From Manduca sexta (Eukaryota; Arthropoda; Insecta; Lepidoptera; Sphingidae): a stretch of 64,000 nucleotides of DNA. This document shows, one piece after another, positions 1 through 13,300 of the stretch; position 1 is the first letter of the stretch, and every line of letters begins with the position of its first letter. The position numbers and the translations under genes were made by a program. The stretch covers positions 7,820,777 to 7,884,776 of the forward strand of contig NC_051141.1 of assembly GCF_014839805.1 (NCBI RefSeq), in the 5' to 3' direction. Under the pieces are notes generated by a model. The model was not told the DNA's origin. It worked only from the letters and a program-made list of their open reading frames with translations, and searched no databases.

Positions 1-1058
1 CAATGTAAATCTAATAGCAATTTGTCACGACTGCGCGAATAACCGTTTTAAAAACCAAGCAAATTTTTCTCAAAAACTTCTGGTCATATTCGGATGAGAT
101 TTTCGTAATTGAAATGTATATTTTACAAGAAAGTCTTAGTTAGTATATAAAATATAGTCTTAGTAACTAGGATCTGATGAAGATCTTCGAAGACAATGGA
201 ACTTTAAAAAAAATAACAGCTAATAAATTGCGATTGCTGCGATCTATTATAAAGAGGTGTATTACATACACCTCTTTATAACATAACATCACGCCCGTTC
301 AATTTTAGAGGCTTAACAGATTTTTTTTTAAAAAAAACGACATGGAATCCCACAAAAATATTTAACATTTACATGTATAGGTATCTAATAACTATATTTG
401 GAGTCAGTGTCTCAATTACATTGAAATTTTTTTGCGTTTATTTGTTTGTGTAGGTAATTACCAAGCTTAACTAAAGTTTAAAGTATTTTATTTTTTCTTA
501 AAACAGATTTATTAAGTACAGGTCATGTGCATTAAGTGTCTAAATTGCGCATTCTTACTTTTACCTGCATCCCTAGATTAATTGATGCATGTGTCTAAAT
601 TACCTAACCTGACAAATTCCTAAAATCTAAATACTTAGTCATCGTTAGCAAGAATGCATTAACTATATTATTTTACCTACTTATATTTAGCGAGCGAAGC
701 CTGACCGGGTTCGTGACCTGGATATCAAAGCATTCTATAAACCATACTTACCCACCATATTGATATTATCAAAGTACCTATATTAATATATTATACTTAC
801 TACCTTTGGATTAAGGGAAATCTAAATTATCGGTTTTAGGTACCTACTTACCCAACCGCGTTACGTGATTCGGTCATTTCACAATTACGGTTGGCCAAGT
901 TTTCTTATTCAACTGCATTGGACACTTTCATTTCACGCTATAAGTATTTCTGAAAGCAATAAAAATAGAGAATAGCTCTCACCATTTCCATTATAATCAA
1001 TCTGGTGTGTCTACCGCGGCGGAGGATACAGTCGGTCGCCGGGAGTTTTGGCGAAAAC
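1..1058. other. AT-rich non-coding DNA
   Basis: I see no gene here. Reading frames are short on both strands and there are no recognisable protein motifs. A perfect 15-bp hairpin at 247-281 is the only clear structure and is listed separately. GC content rises only near 1010-1040, just before the candidate exon that follows. Confidence 0.6.
247..281. repeat. Perfect 15-bp inverted repeat with 5-base loop
   Basis: The arm TTATAAAGAGGTGTA at 247-261 is followed by the loop TTACA and the exact reverse complement at 267-281. It could be a remnant of a fold-back transposon or a small hairpin RNA. No neighbouring gene explains it. Confidence 0.75.
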
Positions 1059-1212
1059 ATGGTTCTACGGCATCGGTGCTTCCCCTTGAAATGTTGCTGT
1101 TGGGTGATAGCAATCGTAATCGCGCTGCGATCCCACCCATCCATCTCTCAAGAATTCTGCACAAAAGACACTGAAGACACTGCTTGCAAGAAAATTAATT
1201 TCTTCAGTAGAG
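1059..1212 (+). CDS. Candidate first coding exon with signal peptide (partial gene)
   Basis: An ATG in a good context (GAAAACATGG) opens about 51 codons. They begin with a short basic stretch, then a cysteine-rich hydrophobic segment (CCCWVIAIVIAL), then a possible cleavage site near SISQ. The exported part starts EFCTKDTEDTACKK, with two cysteines nine residues apart. A plausible donor (AGAG|GTAATA) closes the exon at 1212 in phase 1. GC content is higher than in the flanks. I do not recognise the family and could not find a matching next exon before the PLOD gene, so this may be a chance reading frame. The rest of the gene could be a distant exon, or the exon could belong to an overlapping transcript. 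Confidence 0.3.
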
Positions 1213-4200
1213 GTAATACAAACTTACGTTTTTTAGCATTTATAGAACTTTTATATAGTTTTAATGCAGAGTGATTTTTATATCGGCCCCGGTTATGACA
1301 ATAAAATTAGCAACGCGATTTTTGTTAAGTATATTGCATAGATTTATAAATAATGCTGTTAGTTTGTTGCACTATTTAAAAAGTTTTGTGAGGCTTCACC
1401 GAAATGATATGTAAATTCTAGGTAGACCTTTTCACAATTTAACTACCCGTTTTTAAGGGCGTAAATTGGTTTTAAATTCAAGAAGGGACGAGACAAAATC
1501 TCAATTTTTGATCCAGGGGGTGGTCAAAGTGAACATTTTATGTAGGTAATACCAATAAATTGAGTCTAGTGCGGGTTAGCGGCCACCTGCATACGCCCGT
1601 GCCTTTTTTATCAGCGTCCGTTTTTTTGTTTAAAATATAGTTAATTCTATGGAATCTGTACCTATTATATATTTTCACAATTTTTTGCCTTATCGCCACG
1701 ATTATGCACCAGCCTTTATTAAATGTAAAGATCCGTGTAAAACACTTAAGATGTCTCTTATGCGTGTTTGCATCTTTTATAGATTGATCAATAATCTATC
1801 AATATATTACTTTGTGCTACCGAGTAGTACTTAACTAACATCTAAAACTAAGAAAGTATTGCTGTGTCCCGAGTGTTCCGGATTAAAACGACATAAGTAG
1901 TAGCCATTTTAACCGGGCGTTATAATATGCTGTGACTTAGATACATGGTAAAAGGACAATATATTTTTCAACCCCCGACGCACAAAGCTGGGTGTTACAA
2001 GTTTAAGATATTGTGTGTCTTTGCGTGTATGCATTGTATGTAGGTATATCCGTGGCAAAGCAGAAGCCAATCGAGTCGACCGATTCTGAGGTTTTTATTT
2101 TATTTATTTGAAATAAGCCGATATTTGAAATAGTTCTAAGCTTATGAAGATCTATTCAGGCCTTTGAAAATTATCAACTCAATTTCTAATTTCACTTGAC
2201 CGATTGATTTTAAATTTGGTGTATCATTACTTCAATAACTAACAGTCGTAATCATTTTTTTATTTATTTTAACAAACCTGCATTACATTATTCGCGAATT
2301 TGTCTCGACGAATATATCGATATACGAGTAATATTATACATCAATCAAAATAATTATCTGTAGTAAGAACGTGGCTACACACTCTAGAACTTCACGAGGA
2401 GCTAAGTTTCTGACACGCAAACTCATTATTCGCTACCGCAAGTCCCCTTAGTCGCTGAACTGAGAGGAAGAGGAAATCGCACGATGCGAATCTGTGTTTC
2501 CTTGGTGGTTTCGATTTTTAAATTTTAGTGTCGTTGCACACGTTCACTAATTAAATGAATCGCCTCGAGCTGTAAACGCATTTTGATATCCATGCTATGT
2601 ATTTACACGTCAGTAGAATAAAATATGACCGTTGCTCGTGTTTGGATCAAAGACTCCGGGTACAGTAAGTAATAAAAAAATGTCGGTACGCGCCTTTGAA
2701 CGTTTTAAATAAGTAAGAATACTAAAAATCTCTTAAATTGTCTGTATAGGTGAAAAATAATGCAACTTCTGATTGTTTTTGAGATCACAACCCTTATATT
2801 TTAATAGGTGATCGTCATCATAATCGTCTTTACTTCTTAATAAATTCATCATGGCAATTCGAAGTTCCCGCTAAAACACAAAAAATAATTTAAAGTTCCC
2901 TCTCTGAAGCTTTGATCCAAAACGTGCAGTTTTAACTTACCTAGCTTGGTAATTACGAATTATATAATAATATGTAATCTATTATATTATCTAACATTAA
3001 ATATATAATTTATTATTTCAATAGCTCCAATTATTTATTTACTAAATGTAAAACGTAGTGATTATATTCTCTTTGACTAAATGCACGAAGTTATTGTCAA
3101 AACTGGAATGTGCATTAGGAAATTATTTTTAAATGACCTACACTTTTTTTTTTTAACAATGACATGCCTGGCTTATACAAACACACTGGTCTTGCGGGTG
3201 AGTGCTTTAGGCACTGAAAGCCCATAAGTGGCCATGCTGAGGGTGACCCTCTACAGGGTCACGGCCTCGGTTCAGGACGGCCACTGAGAGAGGATGAGAC
3301 ATCAGCGATTATGGCAAGAATTTAAAAATATATTGGATATCTTACATGATAGCAAAGTGCTACCATGTAAACTGACGTGCTACCATGTAAAGACTACTAT
3401 GGCAATAACGAACGATTGACGTAGAAGCCAAAGTGATTGTTGCCAAGCTAAGTTGTGTGCAAAACTATTTTCTGCTTATTCGTTACTGATCTTAGCTCAT
3501 TATTAATTTTATTGGCATAGAAAAGATTTTATATACTTTTTGCAAAAATGCTCATTCCAGTTTTATAATACTATTTCGAGAATTGTTCACGTTACTTACT
3601 TCAATACCTTCAACATTAAGCATAATTTTATTCTGTCCTAGTTAGAGCAATGTGTATTAAATAGTCTATCCTTGTCTTAGTATATTTTGTTAAGGTAGAA
3701 GAAAGCTTCACGTTTTTATAATTTGTTTTGACAATAAATGCGTCAATAGGTGGGGGAAGGGACAACTTTCCTAATTAATGCAATTTGCAAATAATTAATG
3801 AATACGTAATACGTACTGTTTTCATCAAAATTATAACACACGTAAATTGCAAGAAACTGCAATACAATACAATACACAACCATATATACCTGCTAAAATA
3901 TGTCCACTTTCTGTAATAAACTATGAAGTATCGCTCCATAATAGAGCGCTTTATAAACTGCTGAAATTCATTTTTAATTGTGCTTGCAAGCCACCGTGTG
4001 AAAACTGTTTCGATGATACTTGAAAGAAACATAAAACCTCACGTTCGCGGGGAGTGATCTCATACATTAAAACAGCAGTCCGCTGTGGCAACGTCGGGTG
4101 ACGACAGGAAAACATAGTTTTATCGTGCGTTCATAACAAGTGAGCTTATCGGGTCGGAAGCGGCAGTATTGTATGTGGAGCAACTGTGGCGCTATTTGAC

Positions 4201-4301
4201 TCTTTCTTTAGCCGGCTATTTTACGAGTCCCAGTTAAATGTTAATGCAGTGCTGGACGGAAGTCCGTTGAACTCGGTTCTCTCGTGGATCGATCTGGAAT
4301 A
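1213..4301. other. Intergenic DNA with repeat fragments upstream of PLOD
   Basis: No convincing coding sequence is present. Around 1965-2060 there is a stretch (AACCCCCGACGCACAAAG and following) of a type I recall as a common lepidopteran interspersed repeat. A SINE-like block at 3140-3300 is listed separately. The last 200 bases form the GC-richer leader of PLOD; a short upstream open frame starts at about 4238 and ends in TGA before the PLOD start. Confidence 0.5.
3140..3300 (-). repeat. SINE-like repeat with poly-A end on the minus strand
   Basis: A GC-richer 150-base block is bordered at its left end by a run of T, so on the minus strand it ends in poly-A, as a retroposed element would. 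Internal palindromic text (GGGTGACCCTCTACAGGGTCAC) suggests structure. I cannot name the family, and no target duplication was identified. Confidence 0.35.
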
Positions 4302-7300
4302 ATGTCGCATTTCATAAAGTTGTTAACTTTAGCTTTTCTTCTAATTAATTCAGCACAAGGGAGGGGTAAGGATTTTTTTTTAACTTATTAATTACATATA
4401 TTTAGTTCCTGTTTACTCATGATGAAGCTGTGCCTAAACTGAACACATGTTGCAATGATGCCATAGATGTTAAATGAGCTTATGATCTAATTGCAAGTGA
4501 CTGAAATAAATTTGGTTGTGTAATTAATTATAATGTTCCGTAATAATGCGCTGGCCCTGTTTTTATTAAATTAATATGCTGAGCTTGTTACTATCAAATA
4601 TCTAGTTTTGATATTAATGAAATGTACAGAAATGTAAAATGTTTTTATCTCTTATTTCACAGATGATGTCACTGTACTGACTGTTGCCACTGATGACAAT
4701 CATGGCTTGGAAAGATTCCTGAGATCAGCTAAGGTATATAATATTGATGTGGAGGTTCTGGGCAAGGGTGAGAAATGGACCGGTGGGGACATGAACCATC
4801 CTGGAGGAGGGCAGAAGATCAACTTACTCAAGAAAAAGTTGGAGGAAGTGGCCAAAAATGATCCTGAAAACAAAATTGTCTTGTTTACAGACAGGTATTT
4901 ATATCCTCTAAGTTAAATTAAATATTATTTACTCTATAACTTACATTCTTAGTTTAATAAATAATAATTGTAAGATATAGATAGTTAATTAGAGAATTTA
5001 ATTTTGTTTATTTTTTTATTTATTCCAATACATATCTTATGAAAGAGTATAACTATTAAATATTATACAAAAAATTATCTAATTGCTTTTATTTTTCAAC
5101 AGAAACCTTTATTTATTAAATGATAAAATATATAATATTGTTATTTTTTTAGTTATGATGTGATGTTCTTGGGTGAAATAGAAGAAATTGTGAAAAAATT
5201 CAAATCATTCCCTGACACACGGATTCTTTTCTCCGCTGAACAATTTTGTTGGCCAGACAGCAAACTAGCTTCACAATATCCAAACACAGAAGTGGCCAAC
5301 CCATATCTTAATTCTGGTGGATTTATAGGTGACTAAATTTAAAAAAAAATTATGCTTATACTGTTATATTAATTTTATTATACAGGGTAATTTTGACATT
5401 GCGTTACATTTTATTTAGGTGGATAAATATGTGGTTTAGTAACATCATGTCAAAATAATCCTGCATATTATTTGAAATTTCTATAATATATTTTCTTCTC
5501 AGGTTATCTGCCAGAAGTATTGGAAATGGTTATCTACAAAACAATAAATGATAAAGATGATGATCAATTATATTATACCAAAATTTACTTAGATAAGAAT
5601 TTGCGAGAATCACTCAAAATATCATTGGACCACAACTCAGTTATATTCCAAAACTTGCATGGAGCCCTGTGTGAGTATCATAATTAGTTTAGATTTCTGT
5701 TATAAAAATCCTCAAGGAATTTTGTTTTATGTTAAATAGAAATCCAAAATGTATTATAATTTATCTTGTGATCCGTTATACCTGTTTAGCTGACAGGATG
5801 TTGATAAAAAAATTATGTTTTGAAATTGTCTTCAAGGAACAGTTTTCTTATATATTTTTTATTGAATGCTATGTTTTTTTGTAGCTGATGTCCAACTGAA
5901 AGCAAATAGTACAGACGACTGGCCCTACATTGAAAATGAAGTCACCAAGCAAAGGCCTCTCATAGTACATGGGAATGGATTATCTAAAATAACTTTAAAC
6001 CATTATGGAAACTATTTGGCAAAATCATGGTCTCCTAAAGAAGGATGCGCTTTGTGTAAAGACAAGAAGATAGAACTCCAGGTATCATTCCATATTATGT
6101 GTAAACTATTTAACATATGCATGATTAGCTTCTTTATAGTATAATTTCAAATTTCCCAATAGATTATCCTTTATTAACAACTGTTTTTACTCAACATTTG
6201 ATGTGGCAAAGCACCTTGCTAGTGTATTGAAATAAATATGCCAGTATATACAATTATGGTAAAAAAATGTTTGTATTAGGATGATGCGCTGCCCACTGTT
6301 ATGATGGCTGTATTTATTGAACAACCTACACCATTCATGGAAGAGTTTTTGGAACAAATACATGACACTGATTATCCGAAAGAAAAAATACATCTGTTTT
6401 TGAGGAATAATGTTGAATATCATGAAGCAGATGTTGACAAGTTCTTCCAGGAACATTCAAAAGAATACGCATCGGCGAAACGTATCAAGCCTAGCGATTT
6501 TATGTCTGAGCCTGAAGCCAGGAATATTGCTAAGTGAGTGTTGTCTGTTTTATTTTTGGTATACTAAAATTATGTATTGTTAATATTATGTATATTGTAA
6601 ATGACTCATTCTTCATCCAAAAATTAAAATTATTATAAGTAATACTCAGACTTGATGTTAGGTATAATTGTCTAATCTTGAAAAAGCCCTGTGATAAAAT
6701 TATTTGTTCCATGTTGTGAATTAATCATAATGCAATTAAGCCCCTCTTACACGATGTATTTGCGACGCACTTTTATTTTAATACCGATTGGCTATTACAC
6801 TCACATTTTATAGAAGCGCAAGTTTTTATAGTAACCAGTCTTTAGTATTAACAAATTAATGCTTCCTCTTTGATTTTGTCTTCACACTTATCGAAAGTTC
6901 TCACAATTGGATATCATTGCGCGTGATACTTTCATTCAATTGATGACAGTAATAAAAGTGTTATTGTAAACAAAAGTGTTTACATCACGCGGTGCCGCGC
7001 GGATGTTTTCGGTGAGGTTTAAAAATATACCGCGTCTAATAGCGTGATTGTGTCCCGACTGTGTCGCTGACTGGGTTCAAACCTTAGTTGTTGCCTATTT
7101 GAGTTGTGCCCCAAATGGGTCTATAACTTACTTACTAACTTGCCATACGTGCTCTAGATCATTACTATGACATTTGCAGGGAGCGTTGCATCAACAGCAT
7201 GTGCGACTATCTATTCTCAGTGGACAGCGTGTCACGACTAAACAAGAATACGCTGCGATACTTGCTGTCTTCGGGCTATGACGTCATAGCGCCCATGTTG

Positions 7301-10300
7301 GTACGCCCCGGTCAAGCCTGGTCCAACTTCTGGGGAGCCCTTAATTCAGCAGGATTCTACGCCAGGTCCTCTGACTACATGGACATTGTTTATGAAGTTA
7401 TCAAGTAAGTACAATCAGATTTCTCGGGCCTCAATTAGATTAATCAATTATTGCTAACAATAATTGCTAATAAAATTTATTGTCTGGATATACGCAATGC
7501 TCGTCCGCATTGACTTATAGTTTATACGAATCTTTTGACAGATATTCTTAATCGATTATTGCTAGCAATAATTGCTCCGTTTAGTCATTTAAATCCTCGT
7601 GGTTTTAACAGTGCGGTTTTACGCATACATGCAGCTGGCGTCAATGGCCAATAACTTACATCACTTGAATCATAATAAACATCATTTATTAATTTTTAAA
7701 CCCTGAGCAATATCCATCTACATAACAATAAGTTAAAAATATTTATTGAAATTAAAAATCACATTTGAGTTGGAATATTCTGGAAGTTTAGTGTATGACA
7801 ACGGCGATTGGTTGGAGTTTCTAGTCGAAGGCAATAGAGAAGTCTGTTTTGAAAGAGCGTCTGTCTATAGAGTACATGTTGTCCGCCGTGCACTCGTACA
7901 CGCCGGCGTCCATCTGCGTGGCCGGATCGATCTCGATCTTTGACTTCACGCGGTCCTCTCCAATCGGCCATTCGTGTATCTGTTGATAAAAAGTTATGTA
8001 AAACAAACCGTATCTCTGCGAGTTGTTATTGAATATCATTCTTATTATTTCCCACTATATTTCGCAAGAGCAGTTTCAATTTGAAAACTAGCACACGTCT
8101 TGCATTGATTGCGATTTATTATTTCAATTGGTTTGTAAATTATGTCGACGCGTCGTCGCTTGGTGGTTCAAATCACTGCGGCGGCTGCGCGTCATCATTT
8201 TAAAACAGTATAAACTATGTTTTGTTTTATAATTCTTTATTATAAAATTAAAAGTAACACGAACCTAGTTCATACGATAGTAGATTTCTTAATAAGTTTG
8301 GATGTAATTTATATAACTATGTAAGTAAATTAGTTATTTATAATTTAATGCCTTAAAACTATTGTTTGCAATGAAACATGCGAATTTATTTCAAAACATG
8401 TTTGAATTCCGCGATGAATAAAAAAAATATTTGTCTGTTCAAATACCATTCGTCCAAGTAGCATTTTGAGTTCACACCACGCGCGTTGATTACTCATTAG
8501 TCATTCTATAAGAAACATAGCATAGTACATGCATGCCACGTGCGTGTTGGCGTAATGACTAGGCAAATCAGAGGGTCTACTTCGAAAAACGAACATTGAA
8601 ACGTCGGTCTGAAATGAAGAAACAACGAACTTCGGAATTATATTTACTACCAAATTACTTCGCATCCGTTACCGTTCTGTAGCTTACCTTAGTGGTAGGA
8701 TCAATTTCCCGTATATAAATATATATTTTTTTTGGTGAAAGCAGTGAAACTTTATCCTCGCAGATGGTTTTAAAAAAGGATGGTATAAGTTTTTACAAAT
8801 TCCACGTTTGAAATATTGTGATGAACCAGTCGGTTCCGTAACACTTCGTAGTAACAAAATGTGCGATTCATCATCCGAAGCTACAGATTTCGTTTTTCGA
8901 AATAGACCCTCTGTGCTCAAGCCAACATCTTGACTATATCGGAGGATGTCGACTGCCTACCGAATGACTAAAAATTGCAAACGACGAATTACCATTTATG
9001 CCTTTTGATTATAAAGGATTGTGGGGCATCTAAAGTTACATAGCTTGGCACATTTTTATTTTTCCTTCTCGCTTTCATATACCTTTAAGCGACTTACGGG
9101 GACTTACTCATTTATCCTTCAACACTGCAACTGGCATTAAATGTCGACCGTCGAAGCGAAAAGAGTTGATTAAAAATACTTACGTGCAAGTAGTGGTGAG
9201 CGAATATCTCCACGCCGTCTTTGAACCAAGTAATGTGTGGCCGCGGAGAGCCTTTTGCAATGCAAAGGAAAGCTATTTTATGTCCTAACACATACTCAAG
9301 ATCGAAATGCGATGCCAGCAATATCTTCGCACCCTGAAATATAAATAGTTTGGTTTTAAATAGGCCTATGAAATACATTTTATTTGGCTTGATATTGCCG
9401 TATTTGTTTCTGGTTATATTTTCTATATTTTCCAATTCTTTCATGATGAATAAAACTATAAAGAATGCATACTCAATATCTCCCCCAAGTCATGAGTTAA
9501 TTTTAACTATATGCTATCAAAATACTTTAATTGTTCTTAACTTCTATTAGAAAATAAAAAGAAAAGTATATATTTCTTTTATAATATATTTTTTTTTTAT
9601 AAAACAGTAGATAGCTTTGATTATTCTGCTGCATTGTGCTGTGATTACATATATTTTAAAATAAACTACATCTGATAGTACCGCTGTACACACAATTACA
9701 GTAACAGTAAACACGTGTAAATAAATGATTATTGCAGTTAACTGCACTATTACATTTAGGTGTTGATGTGAACCTAATACCTATTTTTATTATGTTAATG
9801 ACATTAAACACGCTGCGTGTTAATTCGATTCATAATAATAACAAAACCTAAACATTGGTAAGGCGCCTGCATAAGTAATGATAAAAAACATGGTCGATTT
9901 AATAATTCGATAAAACGACGGCAACGTGTACTTACATCATTGTTATTGTAATACTGATCGGATTCTGGATCTCTATATTTTCCTGTAATAGGTAAACCGA
10001 TTTGCACCTGAAAATGAATTAAATACATTAAACATCAATAACGTAATTAAATAAATATGCATTAAAACCGTTCTCACCTTAGATTTAGTTCTGCTTCTAG
10101 TACGGCCGCGCCTGGCGTCGGTCGTGTTAATGATAAAACAGTAGAGGACTAGCAAACTGATCAAAAACGAAGCTCGCAGACGCAACATTTGTGTCGGCTA
10201 GCCTGTGTCCGTAAACAAACAGGGTTGCCGGTAGAGCACGGCGCACGTGTATGATCTTTTACAAGCGTTGAGTGCAACTGGTGTCTGGTGCTGTAGCTGA

Positions 10301-13300
10301 TTCCTGCCGCGCCAATCTTTCAATTGGCTAATGACGGAGGTGCTAGGAGGGCCCTTGTCTCCCCTATCCGATGTAGAACACTCGTCATATCCTCTCTCAT
10401 TTCGTTCGATAAATTTAGCTTCGGTCGCCCATGGGTCAATATAACGGAAAGGAGAAACTATTTCTTAAGTCTAAAGGTCACACTTAAAAGTCAAGTGTGT
10501 GTGACGTTAAGATTATATATCATAATATTCAATTATAATTTGTTAAAATCCTGGCGAATCAGAGCCGTCGCACGTCGCACTATTCTCGTGTAATTTTCCA
10601 TCTATCCTCCCTGTTTCTAAGAGCAATGAACGGTAAAGATTTTCAAGTCGGTAATCTACACATTGATCGTCTCCAAAAACCAAAATCTCCTCTGCAAAAG
10701 GCTCTATTTGCTGAATTAATGTTATAAGTTAAACGAAAATTATATTTTCACTTAACTTAAAACCTTCATACGGCAACTAAAGCATATTGCCGATGAGATT
10801 TTATTATTGAGGACCATCGACATATACACTCATCATTTATCCCTAAAGGAAGAGGCAGGGATGCAATTGGTGCACCCATCTTACAGTTTAAGTATGGAAT
10901 ATACAAAACTTTAAGTGTCAATAGGCTTGAGCGTTCTCAGCTTGGAGTAGTTCTATGACTATATTTTGAAATCCTACCGGTAATGTTGCGTTCGGAAACA
11001 TATACAGTAAAATCGTGAATCGAGTTCTGGGCATTGTTTGGAAACATAATAATTTATTACGAAAAATAATATTATATTAATAAATAGGTATGTACTAAGT
11101 ATTAGAATAAACAATTTTGTTTGAAGGTACCTCCTAATCTCATAAATATTTTTTATTTTGTATACGATCTTTCTTCACGACTCCGGCCACGTGAAAGTAG
11201 ATTCTTCCATAAAATAGGTAGTTACAATGTTCATGACTGTAGCATAGAGCAGTCAGCAGACCTCGCAACTTAGCCGCACAACATGTTAGTTATTTATGTA
11301 TTAACGTTGCTGACGTCCATACCCTTAACCCATAATCATTCAATGCCTAAGCGCAAAAACCCTAGACGCAATTCTGAACTTTGTGTTAAGGTCAACTGGC
11401 TGCACAATCTGTTTCTGGGTTTTTCTTTGGCCATAAAATACTAAGATGTAGGTATTAGGTACTTACTTAATATTAGAAAAGACAAGTAACGGGCAACGGT
11501 CATGTTTAACAAATCTAGCAGAAGACTGTTTATAATAATATATTTAAAAACAAAATCCTACCATTTTGTATTCCTTTATTAGCTATACTAAGTGTTGCTC
11601 GCGGCTTCACCAGCGTGATAGATCTTTTCCAGTTTAGTAGTGCCACTGTGTAAATACTTTTAGAGGATATAAAGCAACTGTATACCCCAGTCTATCAGTG
11701 AGCCAAACTTTATTTAAATCCATTCCAGGTTTCGGAAATACATTCAGACATTTTGTAATTTGATTGCATATACGTGAAGATAAAATCAATGAACGTCTAT
11801 AACTGATCATTTAATAGAGTAATGATCCAGGCTGTTTAAAACAGAAACCTTATATAGATACGAAAACTGTAAATAAGCTGACCAATACATCTCAGCAGTA
11901 GAGTTAAAGTTGACGCAAATCGGTTTATCGCTAATAAAGGTAGCTAAATGAATGAAAATGAAATGAATGAACTGATCTGAATGAAACAGATCGTTACATA
12001 AGAATTAAGTTTGGCTGTTTTAAGACATTCCCCCGACAAACGGCATTAAGCATTTGCTCCATCATTTACGATTACGGCGCATGAGTTATAAGCAAGAATA
12101 GGCAAAGATTTACAAATAATTACACTAAAAAAATAATATTTGGTCTTTTTGTAATTTTACACTTGAAAATTAAAATGATGCTCTCGAATTAAAATGATTT
12201 ACATACTTAACAGGACATGCACGTAATGAACAGTTTTAGTAACATTATCATTATGATATTTATTAAATAATATCCAAATAATAAAAAAATTAAACAATCA
12301 AAGTTAAGATCACATAATATTGTAGAAATATGACATTTAATTTCCTTTTCTATAAGCATGGTAATTTCGAATAGACACCTAAAATACGGTTAGCGCGCCA
12401 TTTTGGTGTGAGCACCGCCTTAAATGCTATAATTCGAAATCAAAACGGACCGGGTTGGTATGTAGATATAGGTATACTTGATTCCAATGTCATGCCTTGC
12501 TTTTGCAATTATTTTCTTTAGATTGCAAACCAATGTTACTATCTTGTCTACTATTAATTCATCTCTACCATATTCACAAGTATAGTTATAGAAATGCATG
12601 CAAAATAATATCATTAACGACTATGGGTACAATCATTTAGAAACACATTCGGTATGTATGTTATCTAACTGCCCCATTTTTACAGTTGAACAAAAGCAAA
12701 TGAGAAAAGGTTATCAGCTTCGGCCACGTATTTATTTTTATTAATCACGTCGCGGTCATTGTAACTGTTATATGAATATGAGAACTTTATTAAAAAGATC
12801 GAGAAATTTATACTTATATTATATAAAGCTGAAGAGTTTATTTGTTTGAACTCGCTTATCTCGGCAACTTCTCAACTGATATTGATTTTTTTTTCACTAA
12901 TAGGAAGCTACATTACGCCTAAATGTTATAAGCTACTTTTTATTCTGGATAAATATTTATAACAGAAAAACTTTGCCACGCGGGCGGGGCCGCAGGCGTA
13001 GCTTGTATTAGATAAGCATTATTTAAAAACACAAACGTCAATCACATTTCTGGTACATTATGGTTATTGATGGCACTCTGACCACGTGCCAGTGTGGATA
13101 TAATACTAAAATAGTGGGTGTATTGCCCATCTTTGAAACAAAGAAGTAAGGGAAGGATGAAGAATACACAGTTGTAAGGGTCCGGCATTCCGATGGCATA
13201 TTCAAAATTCAGCATTAATTAAGTAAAATAATATCTATTAAATAGGTAATTTAAACGCGCAGTAATTTGGATAAATATCCAGATGGATAATTCGCTCATT

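Noticed and set aside
7746..7971. Frames overlapping the last exon of the Ig gene
   Set aside because: They are shadows of the minus-strand exon, which carries the Ig motif DAGVYEC and the correct splice acceptor.
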